Part shown: one piece after another, positions 50,509 to 58,830 of the stretch | How the letters are laid out: each line of letters starts with the position of its first letter | Numbering within the stretch: position 1 is the stretch's first letter | Assembly: GCA_006226425.1 (NCBI GenBank) | Contig: SBGX01000029.1 | Location: 1-64,000 of the forward strand | DNA: 64,000 nt | From: Bacteroidota bacterium | Lineage (GTDB): Bacteria; Bacteroidota; Bacteroidia; Flavobacteriales_D; Crocinitomicaceae | Direction of reading: 5' to 3' | Notes under the pieces: model-generated | The model's database searches: none | What the model was told of the DNA's origin: nothing | The model's input: the letters and a program-made list of their open reading frames with translations, nothing else | Translations under genes and position numbers: made by a program

Positions 50509-51153
50509 TTACATTTTTTGAAGTACTTCTTCCAATTGGCTCATGTCTTGAATTCGGGGTCCGTCAAAATCTTCGAAGAGTACTTTGTTATCTTCTGTTT
50601 CTCTTAATATGTAATGCAACTTGGAGTGCTGAGCTGCTTCATAGTCAGCCAGAGCATCCCCAATAAAAACGGTTTCTTCTCTGTTGAGTCCTTCCTGTCC
50701 GATGATGTGTTCCGTCCAGTGTGGTTTCTTATTCGGTGATCCGAATGCTTCTTTGAAGTATCCCGCCCAATTCCGTCGTTCAAGAATGATTTTGATTTCG
50801 TCGGTTGGTGTTCCGGTGATGATCCAGCAATTGTATTTGGAAGAATCGTTTCGGAGGAATTCTTCAGCTCCTTTGACTTCATCTGCCTCCACAACACCTT
50901 TCAGTACGAGATCCGAAAATTTATTCGCCCATTCCTGAACACCTTGTTCGTCCAGCTCTTCGTTCAACCAGTTTTTGTGGTAGAGCTTCACCTTTTCGAA
51001 GCGACTAACTCCTCCGTTTGCAAGGTGATGGGCCACGACTTTGTCCGATATCTCTTTTCCAAATGGAAGGTATAATTGTCGGAAAGCTTCTGTTTTAACA
51101 TTGACCGATTCGGCCAGTACTCCATCAAAGTCGAAAAATATATTTTTAATCAT
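50509..51153 (-). CDS. HAD-superfamily phosphatase
   Basis: A 214-residue HAD hydrolase of the phosphoglycolate-phosphatase-like class. Motif I is FDFDGVLAESVNVKTEAFRQ (Asp nucleophile, about residues 7-9), motif II Thr in CWIITGTPTDEIK (about 109), and motif III/IV VFIGDALADYEAAQ (Asp-Ala-Asp). The cap is helical. In the ulosonic-acid-like module it could remove a phosphate from a sugar-acid phosphate. It starts nine bases after the lactonase stop. Confidence 0.85.
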   Translation of the reverse strand: MIKNIFFDFDGVLAESVNVKTEAFRQLYLPFGKEISDKVVAHHLANGGVSRFEKVKLYHKNWLNEELDEQGVQEWANKFSDLVLKGVVEADEVKGAEEFLRNDSSKYNCWIITGTPTDEIKIILERRNWAGYFKEAFGSPNKKPHWTEHIIGQEGLNREETVFIGDALADYEAAQHSKLHYILRETEDNKVLFEDFDGPRIQDMSQLEEVLQKM

Positions 51154-51162
51154 GATAGTCTG

Positions 51163-51861
51163 TTAATTGTAGTAAATCCAGGTTTTAGGAGAAAGCCCCT
51201 CCAAAGCTGTTTCAATTGGATATTCCGTCGGTTTTTCCAGGATTTCCTGCATGATTTTCACTTTGTTTGGTCCATTCAACAAAATAAAACACTCTGTCGC
51301 CTGTTGTAACACCGGAAAACTTAAGGTCATCCGACTGGTGTTCAGGGAAGGGATTTGATTGATAAATGCCGATTGGTCTTTGACCTCCAGTCCTTTTGAT
51401 CCGGGGAAAAGGGAAGCGGTATGACCATCTTCACCCATTCCAAGTAATACCAAATCAAAAACAGGAATGTTCCCTTCATGTGGAACCTGCTGGAGTTTTT
51501 GTCGGTAGTTGTCAAGTGATGCTTCACCTCCCAACTCGTCATCATACATTTGATGGAAGTTTGCCGGCAGTTTCTGAAGATATTTCATGGCATTCCCGAA
51601 ATTACTTTCGGAGGAATCAGTTGGAACCATTCGTTCGTCTACCCAGAAGAAATGCACGTTTTTCCAGTCTTCATCCTGCAAATATGCTTCTTCAATCAGG
51701 GCTTCAAAAAGTACTTTGGGGGTATTTCCTCCCGAAATGGCCAGGAAACAACTTCCTTTTTCTTCCAATGCTTCTTCAATGCTGGCACTGATCATAGCAC
51801 AAGAGAGACTGATCCATTCTTCTTTCCCTGACGCAGCTATGAAATTTCCGAGGTTTCTCAA
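51163..51861 (-). CDS. 6-phosphogluconolactonase-type (Pgl/NagB fold) enzyme
   Basis: A protein of about 232 residues with the Pgl/DevB motifs: CFLAISGGNTPKVLFEALIE, VHFFWVDERMVPTDSSESNF, VLLGMGEDGHTASLFPGSKG (catalytic Glu/His). The TTG at 51861, two bases after the upstream stop, is my choice; a GTG at 51900 would overlap the upstream gene by 37 bases. Pgl hydrolyses 6-phosphogluconolactone in the pentose phosphate pathway, where it usually lies with zwf and gnd. Here it is alone among sugar-acid genes, so another lactone substrate is possible. Confidence 0.85.
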   Translation of the reverse strand: MRNLGNFIAASGKEEWISLSCAMISASIEEALEEKGSCFLAISGGNTPKVLFEALIEEAYLQDEDWKNVHFFWVDERMVPTDSSESNFGNAMKYLQKLPANFHQMYDDELGGEASLDNYRQKLQQVPHEGNIPVFDLVLLGMGEDGHTASLFPGSKGLEVKDQSAFINQIPSLNTSRMTLSFPVLQQATECFILLNGPNKVKIMQEILEKPTEYPIETALEGLSPKTWIYYN

Positions 51862-51863
51862 AC

Positions 51864-52748
51864 CTATTTGTCTTTTTTGTTGTAAACCGCCTTGATACAC
51901 TCCAAAAGTCCCTGTCCCATATCGATGTGTGGGTTAGCAACCATTTTTTTACTCAATGTCGGAGAGTAGGAGTAAGGGGTAAAGTGGTAGTGGTTATTGT
52001 AGTGATTGTTTTGATAAGTGATCTCCAATTTGTTCCCCAGAATCTCATTGATCACATTGAACAATTCGGATCGTTTCATTTTCTCAATACCGGTAAAAAT
52101 GACGTGCTCATTAATGTAGTTGTCGTTTTCAAGAACATCCACAGAAAGTTTTGCCGCGTCGGAAGCATGGATATACTCCCGGATCTCATTTCCGTCTCCA
52201 CCATGTTCGATTTTTCCCGTTTTGATTGCCTTCTCAATCAGGTTGTAGATATAATTATTGTCGTATTCCATTTCTGAATAAACAGAACCGTATCTCAAAA
52301 TGGTAAAATTCAAATCATACTTGACCGCGTATTCCTCCACAATCTTTTCCGAGGTGAGCTTACTGATTCCATAAAAGGAACCTTTGTCACTCATCGCATA
52401 GGCGCTACTGGCATAAATGAATCGTTTGACTTTGGATTTTACACAGGCATTCAGAATATTGATGTTCCCGAGTACGTTCAATTCCATGGTCCGATACGGA
52501 TCCAGTACTGCTTTATCGAGATTCGCAAACCCTGCCAGGTTGTAGATATAATCGAAAGCACCCTCTGAAATTTGTTTGGCGATCAAATCTCTGTCCGAGA
52601 TGTCCGTTTTCTCGAAGCGCATCGCTTCATGCTGAAACCCAGGTTCATTCAGGTCAAAAACACTTACCTGAAATCCACGCCGAAGCAATTCTTTGCTCAG
52701 GTACAATCCCAAAAATCCACTTCCACCAAAGACTGCTACTTTCATCAT
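51864..52748 (-). CDS. NAD-dependent epimerase/dehydratase (nucleotide-sugar type SDR)
   Basis: A 294-residue extended SDR with Rossmann motif VFGGSGFLGLYLSKELL (about 6-22), the N-A-G motif YNLAGFANLDKAV, the serine in IYASSAYAMSDKGSF (about 115-129), and catalytic Tyr/Lys in YGISKLTSEKI. Later SVYSEMEYDNNYIYNLI aligns with epimerase substrate-binding segments. The substrate is unknown, probably a nucleotide-activated or free sugar. Its start overlaps the last base of the aldolase stop (TAATG), so translation is coupled. Confidence 0.82.
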   Translation of the reverse strand: MMKVAVFGGSGFLGLYLSKELLRRGFQVSVFDLNEPGFQHEAMRFEKTDISDRDLIAKQISEGAFDYIYNLAGFANLDKAVLDPYRTMELNVLGNINILNACVKSKVKRFIYASSAYAMSDKGSFYGISKLTSEKIVEEYAVKYDLNFTILRYGSVYSEMEYDNNYIYNLIEKAIKTGKIEHGGDGNEIREYIHASDAAKLSVDVLENDNYINEHVIFTGIEKMKRSELFNVINEILGNKLEITYQNNHYNNHYHFTPYSYSPTLSKKMVANPHIDMGQGLLECIKAVYNKKDK

Positions 52749-53533
52749 TATTTAATGGCTTTTTTCAACAATTCCATTTCATCCCGGGCTTTATCACCAA
52801 GGAAGAAGAAGTCAATACTCATAGCCAACAAGCTATATCCCACATTGATTTTTTCCAATGTTTTGACATGGTCTGAATGAATCACATGGAAACCGAGTGG
52901 CTTTTTCATGCGCAAGGTTGTTTCTTCCACTTTTTTCAGGGCCTCAACCACATCTGGGTGCTCATAATTTCCGGGCATTCCCATAGAAGCTGAAAGGTCG
53001 TAAGGACCTACCATGATTCCATCTACTCCCTCCACACTCAAAATTTCTTCGATATTGTGAACGGAGTCAATGTGTTCGATTTGAACGATCATGACACATT
53101 CGTCTCTCAACCAATCCTGATATTCCTGAAACCCGATCCCGTAATTTTGGGCCCGGTTCAGTCCAACACCACGTTTTCCTGTAGGAGGATATTTGACAAA
53201 GTCCACGGCCTGTTTTGCCTCTGCTGCATTTCGAACAGTAGGAACAATGATTCCGTCGGCACCTGCATCGAGCATTCGCTTGATGATGACTTCTTCATTT
53301 TTACTCACCCGGGCGAGGGCTTTCATCCCTTTTCCCTGAATGAGTGCCATCATGTTCATGGCCTGAGAAATGTCTATGGCCGCGTGCTCCAGGTCCAGTG
53401 TCAACCATTCGAAGCCGGCAGTGGCCATGATCTCAACGACCGATTGATGCGGAATTGTCAACCACGAACCAATGGTCAGTTCATTCGCTTGTAACTTTTT
53501 CTTTAGAGACCAATCTGGTGTTATCGTTTTCAA
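52748..53533 (-). CDS. HpcH/HpaI-family class II pyruvate aldolase (TTG start)
   Basis: A 261-residue aldolase of the HpaI/GarL family, which reversibly joins pyruvate to an aldehyde to give a 2-keto-3-deoxy (hydroxy) acid. Motifs: GFEWLTLDLEHAAIDISQ (catalytic His about residue 50), LDAGADGIIVPTVRNA (about 93-108), metal-binding EHIDSVHNIEEIL (Glu about 152) and DGIMVGPYDLSASMGMPG (Asp about 178). It starts at TTG (53531-53533); no ATG upstream keeps the family N-terminus. It lies within the cytidylyltransferase cluster, where it could make an ulosonic acid. Confidence 0.85.
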   Translation of the reverse strand: MKTITPDWSLKKKLQANELTIGSWLTIPHQSVVEIMATAGFEWLTLDLEHAAIDISQAMNMMALIQGKGMKALARVSKNEEVIIKRMLDAGADGIIVPTVRNAAEAKQAVDFVKYPPTGKRGVGLNRAQNYGIGFQEYQDWLRDECVMIVQIEHIDSVHNIEEILSVEGVDGIMVGPYDLSASMGMPGNYEHPDVVEALKKVEETTLRMKKPLGFHVIHSDHVKTLEKINVGYSLLAMSIDFFFLGDKARDEMELLKKAIK

Positions 53534-53545
53534 TACAGTATGGTT

Positions 53546-54361
53546 TTAGTTCAATTCTTTCAGTGCAAATTTTTCAAATGCAGGATCTTTATAGGCGATC
53601 AGGTTCCCCCATGCTTTAGGATCCAGGTCACATGGATAGACATGTGCCCCTCTGAACTTGTGGTTTCCTCCGTATTTAACGATAGGTTCCCACTCACATA
53701 CCAATACTTTGTATCCGAACGACTGAAGATAATCGATCATGTCTTTCACGGTGTAACCCATTTTTTGAGTTTTACCGTCTTCGTATTCACAAATGATCAT
53801 TTCTACCGAATCGTATTTTTTCAGGTCAATTCCTTGCAATACGAAAAGGTCGAATCCTTCGGCATCGATTTTCAGGAATTTGATTGGTTTGATGTTGTGT
53901 TCCTCGATCACATTGTTCAGGGTGTCTACCTTAACCACGTGTGATACTTCGTGCGTATCGTGGAAGTTCAACAAACTGGAAATTCCAGTAGACTCTTCGG
54001 AAACGTAGAAGTTTAATTCCCCCGGTTTTTCCGCCACAGCAAAATCGAACAAGGTGAAATTCTCATTGCTTGGAATATTCTTCATTACGATCTCATGATT
54101 GCTCTTATCTGGCTCAAAACCAAATACTTTCCATCCGTTTTCGAGGAAAGGAATACTCGATTCTCCGTAGTGAACACCTACATCGACCATGATACCGGTA
54201 CTTTTGGTTCTACGATAAAATTCGATGATCAGGAACAGTTCATCCACGCGTCCCATCATCTTTTTCTTCAATCTGAAGAACATTTGAGGACCGATTAATT
54301 TTTTGAATGTCCGAGATCCAACGATGTATCTGACGAATTTGCTATTTAACAATGTTTTCAT
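53546..54361 (-). CDS. FkbM family methyltransferase
   Basis: A 271-residue S-adenosylmethionine-dependent methyltransferase of the FkbM family; in polysaccharide loci these usually methylate sugar hydroxyls. SAM-binding motif GIMVDVGVHYGESSIPFLEN (about 57-76), then FGFEPDKSNHEIV, and the post-motif FLKIDAEGFDLFVLQGID (about 167-184). The TTG at 54367 would add two residues; the ATG at 54361 is preferred. It lies between the YhcH-like gene and the aldolase. Confidence 0.85.
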   Translation of the reverse strand: MKTLLNSKFVRYIVGSRTFKKLIGPQMFFRLKKKMMGRVDELFLIIEFYRRTKSTGIMVDVGVHYGESSIPFLENGWKVFGFEPDKSNHEIVMKNIPSNENFTLFDFAVAEKPGELNFYVSEESTGISSLLNFHDTHEVSHVVKVDTLNNVIEEHNIKPIKFLKIDAEGFDLFVLQGIDLKKYDSVEMIICEYEDGKTQKMGYTVKDMIDYLQSFGYKVLVCEWEPIVKYGGNHKFRGAHVYPCDLDPKAWGNLIAYKDPAFEKFALKELN

Positions 54362-54400
54362 AATCAATTTATTGTTTCTGTTGGTATTTAGTACCTGCTC

Positions 54401-54865
54401 TTATCGAAACAGGTCGATGTTAACTTTAATTACTATTTTCTTAAGGTGCTCTGGTCCGTTCCCAATCTGAAATTGCGGATGATGCGGATCTTCCGGAAAG
54501 AATACCGCCATGTACTCCGGCTTCAGAATCAGCTCACAGTAAGGGTCGTTGTTTACGTCATAGAATTCGCAATCACTTTCCTCGTCGTATGGCTTTTTGG
54601 TTTTGACATCTTCGGTTCCGTACATCTTGATCAACTCGTGTCCGGCCAGTAGAATTTGAATATCTACTTCCTTACGGTGCGTTTCAATGATATCAGCTTC
54701 CTCTTTTGTGTCGTATTCCATGACCTTGAAGTAGAAACCTTTGTCGTCATAACGATAGATACCATTTGCCGTATTCTGGTTGTAATCTTTCAGTGTTTGA
54801 AAAACTTCTTCAAAGACAGGTCCCTTGAAATAAGTGCGCCAATTGTCTATTCTATCGTAGATCAT
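54401..54865 (-). CDS. YhcH/YjgK/YiaL cupin protein (NanQ-like)
   Basis: A 154-residue DUF386 beta-barrel protein. Members include E. coli YhcH/NanQ, linked to sialic acid anomers, and YiaL. Motifs: NGIYRYDDKGFYFKVMEYDT (about 35-54), EVDIQILLAGHELIKMYGTE (about 67-86), and metal-binding EYMAVFFPEDPHHPQFQIGN with histidines (about 117-136). Its start overlaps the cytidylyltransferase stop by 14 bases, which ties the two functionally. A role in handling the anomer of a keto sugar acid is an inference. Confidence 0.85.
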   Translation of the reverse strand: MIYDRIDNWRTYFKGPVFEEVFQTLKDYNQNTANGIYRYDDKGFYFKVMEYDTKEEADIIETHRKEVDIQILLAGHELIKMYGTEDVKTKKPYDEESDCEFYDVNNDPYCELILKPEYMAVFFPEDPHHPQFQIGNGPEHLKKIVIKVNIDLFR

Positions 54866-55535
54866 GTCTTACTTTATAAAGGGTTTCCGCCAGAATGAAA
54901 TCTTCCGGCTCGTCAATATCCTGTGCTTCGATCTTATTCATTGGAAACATCATGGGGTTCATTCCAATTCGTTTGTTTCCGGCTTTTTCAAAAGAATCTT
55001 TTGTAAAAATGAAAAAGTTCGAGTTTTCTTCGAAAACGGGAGGTAAGTCCTGCGTTCTAATCAGTTCTTCCGGATTGTGATTCACCGGTTTCCCATCTTC
55101 CCAGTATAGTCGTGTTTGCATCCGAGTTACCGAAAAGACTGAGTCGTACTGATCTCCGGCATCCAAAAATGCTTTGATCGCGTTATCCAGAGTTTCCACT
55201 TTGAGTAGTGGATTGGTGCTGTGCGTTTGGATGTAAATATCTGCATTCACCTGACTCATATCATAGGCAATGACATCGTTCATAGGCACGAAGTCACCAC
55301 AGATTTCTTGCGGACGATCGACGATGATCACGGAAGGGAAGTTTGCATTGGCATCTTCCTTGATCTTTTCACTATCCGTATTGATCACGATGTCGGTGAT
55401 GTATTTCGACTTTAGCAGTTCTGAAATAATGGCATGATACAGCGGTTTCCCGTCAAAAGATCTTAGGTTTTTATTCGGAACTCTTTCCGAATTCCCTTTC
55501 ATGGGAACCATGATCGCTATTTTTTTACCACTCAT
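54852..55535 (-). CDS. Acylneuraminate-type cytidylyltransferase
   Basis: A 227-residue nucleotidyltransferase of the CMP-NeuAc/KDO synthetase family, which activates keto-sugar acids as CMP-sugars. Motifs: the CTP-binding KGNSERVPNKNLRSFDGKPL (about 14-33), ITDIVINTDSEKI (about 47-59), IYIQTHSTNPLLK (about 94-106) and a C-terminal EAQDIDEPEDFILAE that matches the D-I-D-x-P-x-D end of NeuA. Full length for a single-domain form. The operon has no NeuB- or KdsA-like synthase; an HpaI-type aldolase is present instead. Confidence 0.85.
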   Translation of the reverse strand: MSGKKIAIMVPMKGNSERVPNKNLRSFDGKPLYHAIISELLKSKYITDIVINTDSEKIKEDANANFPSVIIVDRPQEICGDFVPMNDVIAYDMSQVNADIYIQTHSTNPLLKVETLDNAIKAFLDAGDQYDSVFSVTRMQTRLYWEDGKPVNHNPEELIRTQDLPPVFEENSNFFIFTKDSFEKAGNKRIGMNPMMFPMNKIEAQDIDEPEDFILAETLYKVRHDLR

Positions 55536-55543
55536 GATGCTCT

Positions 55544-56611
55544 TTAAGAATTGATTTTTACATTCACCTCAGAGAGGTACCATTCGTACATCTTACGTAC
55601 TCCTTCTTGCAGCTCAATTTTGTGTTTCCACCCCAGTGAGTTGAGTTTTGAAACATCTGTCAATTTGCGCATCGTTCCATCCGGTTTGGAAGTATTAAAG
55701 ACCAGGTCACCATCATATCCAACCGTTTCTTTGATCATTTCGGCCAGTTCCCCGATCGAAATATCCACTCCGGTTCCGATGTTAATGTGCGTATTTCTGA
55801 TTTCCGGATTCGAACTGTCATACGTATCCTTAAAATCACGTTGTTCCATGATAAAGACGCAGGCATCAGCCATATCTTCGGACCACAGGAATTCTCTTTT
55901 TGGTTTCCCTGACCCCCAAATTTCCACACTGGAAGAGGAGACGTTAAATCGTTTCAAGAATTCAGTAGCTTCTTCCATGGACGTCATTTTAAGATCATCT
56001 AGGACTTCATCATTCTTTCCTTCTTTCAGAAGTTTTGCCAAATGTATTTTTCGGATCAATGCCGGCAATACATGTGATTTCTCCAGGTCAAAGTTATCGT
56101 TTGGTCCGTAGAGGTTTGTTGGCATGACTGAGATGAAATTGGTCCCATACTGAAGGTTGTAACTTTCACACAATTTGATCCCGGCAATTTTAGCGATTGC
56201 GTATGGTTCATTCGTGTATTCCAACTCATCTGTCAGTAAATAGGTCTCTTTCAGCGGTTGTGGGGCGTTCTTCGGGTAAATACAAGTACTTCCCAGGAAC
56301 AGCAATTTCTTGACACCGTGTACATAACTTTGATGTACCACATTGTTCTGAATCATCAGGTTATCATAAATGAATTCAGCCCGATAGGTGTTATTGGCTA
56401 CAATTCCTCCCACTTTGGCCGCTGCCAGAAAAACATATTCTGGTTTTTCCTGCGCGAAAAAGGCTTCCACGGCTGTCGGGTCACACAGATTCACTTCTGC
56501 GTGGGTCCGATAGACAATGTTCGTGTACCCTTTGGCTTGCAGGTTTTTCAGGATTGCACTTCCTACCAGTCCACGATGACCTGCAATGTATATTTTGGCG
56601 TCTTTTTTCAT
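55544..56611 (-). CDS. fcl: GDP-L-fucose synthase
   Basis: Epimerase-reductase that turns GDP-4-keto-6-deoxymannose into GDP-L-fucose. The 355-residue product has the Rossmann motif [18 protein letters not shown] (about 8-25), [17 protein letters not shown] (Ser about 107), [12 protein letters not shown] (Tyr/Lys about 137/141) and [13 protein letters not shown]. It carries an extra segment of about 35-40 residues (about 190-230, [20 protein letters not shown]) compared with the roughly 320-residue E. coli enzyme. Downstream of gmd by 18 bases. Confidence 0.95.
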   Translation of the reverse strand: MKKDAKIYIAGHRGLVGSAILKNLQAKGYTNIVYRTHAEVNLCDPTAVEAFFAQEKPEYVFLAAAKVGGIVANNTYRAEFIYDNLMIQNNVVHQSYVHGVKKLLFLGSTCIYPKNAPQPLKETYLLTDELEYTNEPYAIAKIAGIKLCESYNLQYGTNFISVMPTNLYGPNDNFDLEKSHVLPALIRKIHLAKLLKEGKNDEVLDDLKMTSMEEATEFLKRFNVSSSSVEIWGSGKPKREFLWSEDMADACVFIMEQRDFKDTYDSSNPEIRNTHINIGTGVDISIGELAEMIKETVGYDGDLVFNTSKPDGTMRKLTDVSKLNSLGWKHKIELQEGVRKMYEWYLSEVNVKINS

Positions 56612-56629
56612 GTATGGTTGCTGTTCAGA

Positions 56630-57745
56630 TTATTCGAACTGGTTCGTAATGACGTAACCACCATCTTTCAAATAGACTCCTTTTTTCATCAGTTTCAGGT
56701 CGCTGGACATCATATCGCTAACCAGTTCTTCCAAACTATATTCAGGAACCCATCCTAACTTCTCTTTTGCCTTGGTTGCATCTCCAATCAACAGGTCAAC
56801 TTCTGTCGGACGGAAATAACGCTTATCAACGGCAAGAATCTCTTTTCCGATCTCTATTTGGTAATCAGGGTTGTTACAAGCTTTGACGTAAGCTTTTTCA
56901 TTTTCTCCTTCTCCTCTGAAATCCAACTCAATTCCTACTTCGTTGAAAGCCATTCTTACGAAATCACGTACTGGAGTTGTTTTTCCTGTTGCGATCACCC
57001 AATCTTCTGGCTCATCTGCCTGAAGAATCATCCACATCATACGAACGTAATCTTTGGCATGTCCCCAGTCACGTTGTGCATCCAGGTTCCCCAGGTAAAA
57101 TTTATCTTGCAATCCCAATGCAATTTTAGCAACTGCACGAGTAATTTTTCGAGTTACGAAAGTTTCCCCACGAATCGGAGACTCATGGTTAAACAGAATT
57201 CCGTTACAAGCAAACATACCGTATGCTTCCCGGTAGTTCACGGTGATCCAGTAGGCATACATTTTGGCGACGGCGTATGGACTACGTGGATAAAATGGAG
57301 TCGTTTCCGATTGTGGAACTGCCTGCACCAAACCATAAAGTTCAGAGGTGGAAGCCTGATAGATTTTTGTTTTCTTTTCCAATCCCAGGATTCGAAGTGC
57401 TTCCAAAAGACGCAACGTTCCGATTCCGTCCGCATTTGCAGTGTACTCGGGAGTTTCAAAAGAAACTTTTACATGGCTCATAGCCGCCAGGTTGTAGATT
57501 TCATCTGGTTGTACTTCCTGGATAATTCGGATCAGGTTCGTACTATCTGTCATATCTCCATAGTGCAGAATGAAGTTTTGATTGTCGATGTGCGGATCCT
57601 GATACAGGTGATCAATACGCTCCGTATTAAAAAGTGAAGCTCTTCGCTTGACTCCGTGAACGATGTATCCTTTCTTCAGAAGAAATTCACTCAAATAGGC
57701 TCCATCCTGACCTGTTACACCAGTAATTAATGCTACTTTACTCAT
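56630..57745 (-). CDS. gmd: GDP-mannose 4,6-dehydratase
   Basis: Gmd makes GDP-4-keto-6-deoxymannose, feeding fcl. The 371-residue product has [20 protein letters not shown] (residues 5-24), [20 protein letters not shown] (about 85-104), [20 protein letters not shown] (catalytic Thr/Ser and Glu, about 130-149), and [15 protein letters not shown] (Tyr/Lys). It lies between wzz and fcl; together they give GDP-fucose for the polysaccharide. Confidence 0.97.
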   Translation of the reverse strand: MSKVALITGVTGQDGAYLSEFLLKKGYIVHGVKRRASLFNTERIDHLYQDPHIDNQNFILHYGDMTDSTNLIRIIQEVQPDEIYNLAAMSHVKVSFETPEYTANADGIGTLRLLEALRILGLEKKTKIYQASTSELYGLVQAVPQSETTPFYPRSPYAVAKMYAYWITVNYREAYGMFACNGILFNHESPIRGETFVTRKITRAVAKIALGLQDKFYLGNLDAQRDWGHAKDYVRMMWMILQADEPEDWVIATGKTTPVRDFVRMAFNEVGIELDFRGEGENEKAYVKACNNPDYQIEIGKEILAVDKRYFRPTEVDLLIGDATKAKEKLGWVPEYSLEELVSDMMSSDLKLMKKGVYLKDGGYVITNQFE

Positions 57746-57757
57746 AAGTATTCCTGT

Positions 57758-58828
57758 TTATGCATGGGACGGTTCTTCCAAACTTTCCCTGATATATTTA
57801 ATCGTTAATAAAATTGCTAAGATAAGAATTCCTCCTAAAAAGCCTCCAATAATAACGCCGTGGAGCTTTCGAAGCTTTTTCTCTTCCAAAGGATATCGAG
57901 GTCGTTCGATCACCTGGATCAGAGGTGTTTTGTTTAGGAGGTTCACCCGGGCCATTTCCAGATTCTTCACCAGTTCGGTCAGAATGCTTGTATTGGCCTG
58001 AACATCCACTTGTTTTTGGACTGCCGGAACCCGTTGGGTCATGTAAGCCGGATTCAATCCGTAAATCTGCTCATTTGCAGAAGCAAGCCCTGCGATGGCA
58101 TTGTAAAGCTCAGCCCGAACGGAGTCCGTTTGTCGTTTCAGGACATCGTAGTTCACCTTGGCTTTGGCTGTCTTTGTTTGAATGTAGAAATCGGAGGCTT
58201 CATCAATCAACACACCCGGAAACGTTTTGGCAAAGTAATGACTGGGTGATTCAATCTTGATGTTGATGATGTTGACCTTATTGCTCGTGAGTTTGATCTC
58301 CATCAAATTCTTGGTGAGATCCCGATAAATTTCCCGAAGGACACTATCCTGATGATAGGTAAACTTACTTCTTGGTTGTCCCACCGGATAACTGATATTT
58401 TTCAGATGCGGTTTATCCTCCCATTGAAGTTTGAGTTCTCTGATTTCAATGAGGTAATCGGCGAAGGTGATTTTTTTGTGCGGAACTCGCTTCAATAAAG
58501 ACTTTTCCACGAGCGGTTTTGATTCTAGCAAAGCAATGAAGTTGTCTCCTTCAAAGATGCTTTCACCGCTTGCCGCACCACCCAGACCAAAAGAACTGGC
58601 CAAGCCAGAAAGTCCTCCTGCCATGGAAGAAATGCTATTTGAATCCAGCACAAATGAGAGCTTGGCTTCGTAAGTAGGTTTTTTTAGTATGGAAATGACC
58701 AGACCAACAGCTCCACCACCGAAACCGAAAATACAAATGATCACCCAGCGGGCCAGAAAGTACTTCCAGAGATCAGCGATCATCTGGATGTTATCCTTCA
58801 TGCTTTTTTTCTTTTTCTTCTCTTCCAT
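57758..58828 (-). CDS. Wzz-type chain-length determinant / polysaccharide co-polymerase
   Basis: A 356-residue inner-membrane protein with two helices (about 27-49, RWVIICIFGFGGGAVGLVIS, and about 325-345, VIIGGFLGGILILAILLTIK) around a periplasmic helical domain. It sets polymer length with Wzy. The C-terminal segment has the family IQVIERPRYPLEEKKLRKLH with a proline before TM2. There is no cytoplasmic tyrosine-kinase domain, and no stand-alone kinase or phosphatase nearby. It is directly downstream of wza and upstream of gmd. Confidence 0.88.
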   Translation of the reverse strand: MEEKKKKKSMKDNIQMIADLWKYFLARWVIICIFGFGGGAVGLVISILKKPTYEAKLSFVLDSNSISSMAGGLSGLASSFGLGGAASGESIFEGDNFIALLESKPLVEKSLLKRVPHKKITFADYLIEIRELKLQWEDKPHLKNISYPVGQPRSKFTYHQDSVLREIYRDLTKNLMEIKLTSNKVNIINIKIESPSHYFAKTFPGVLIDEASDFYIQTKTAKAKVNYDVLKRQTDSVRAELYNAIAGLASANEQIYGLNPAYMTQRVPAVQKQVDVQANTSILTELVKNLEMARVNLLNKTPLIQVIERPRYPLEEKKLRKLHGVIIGGFLGGILILAILLTIKYIRESLEEPSHA

Positions 58829-58830
58829 GT

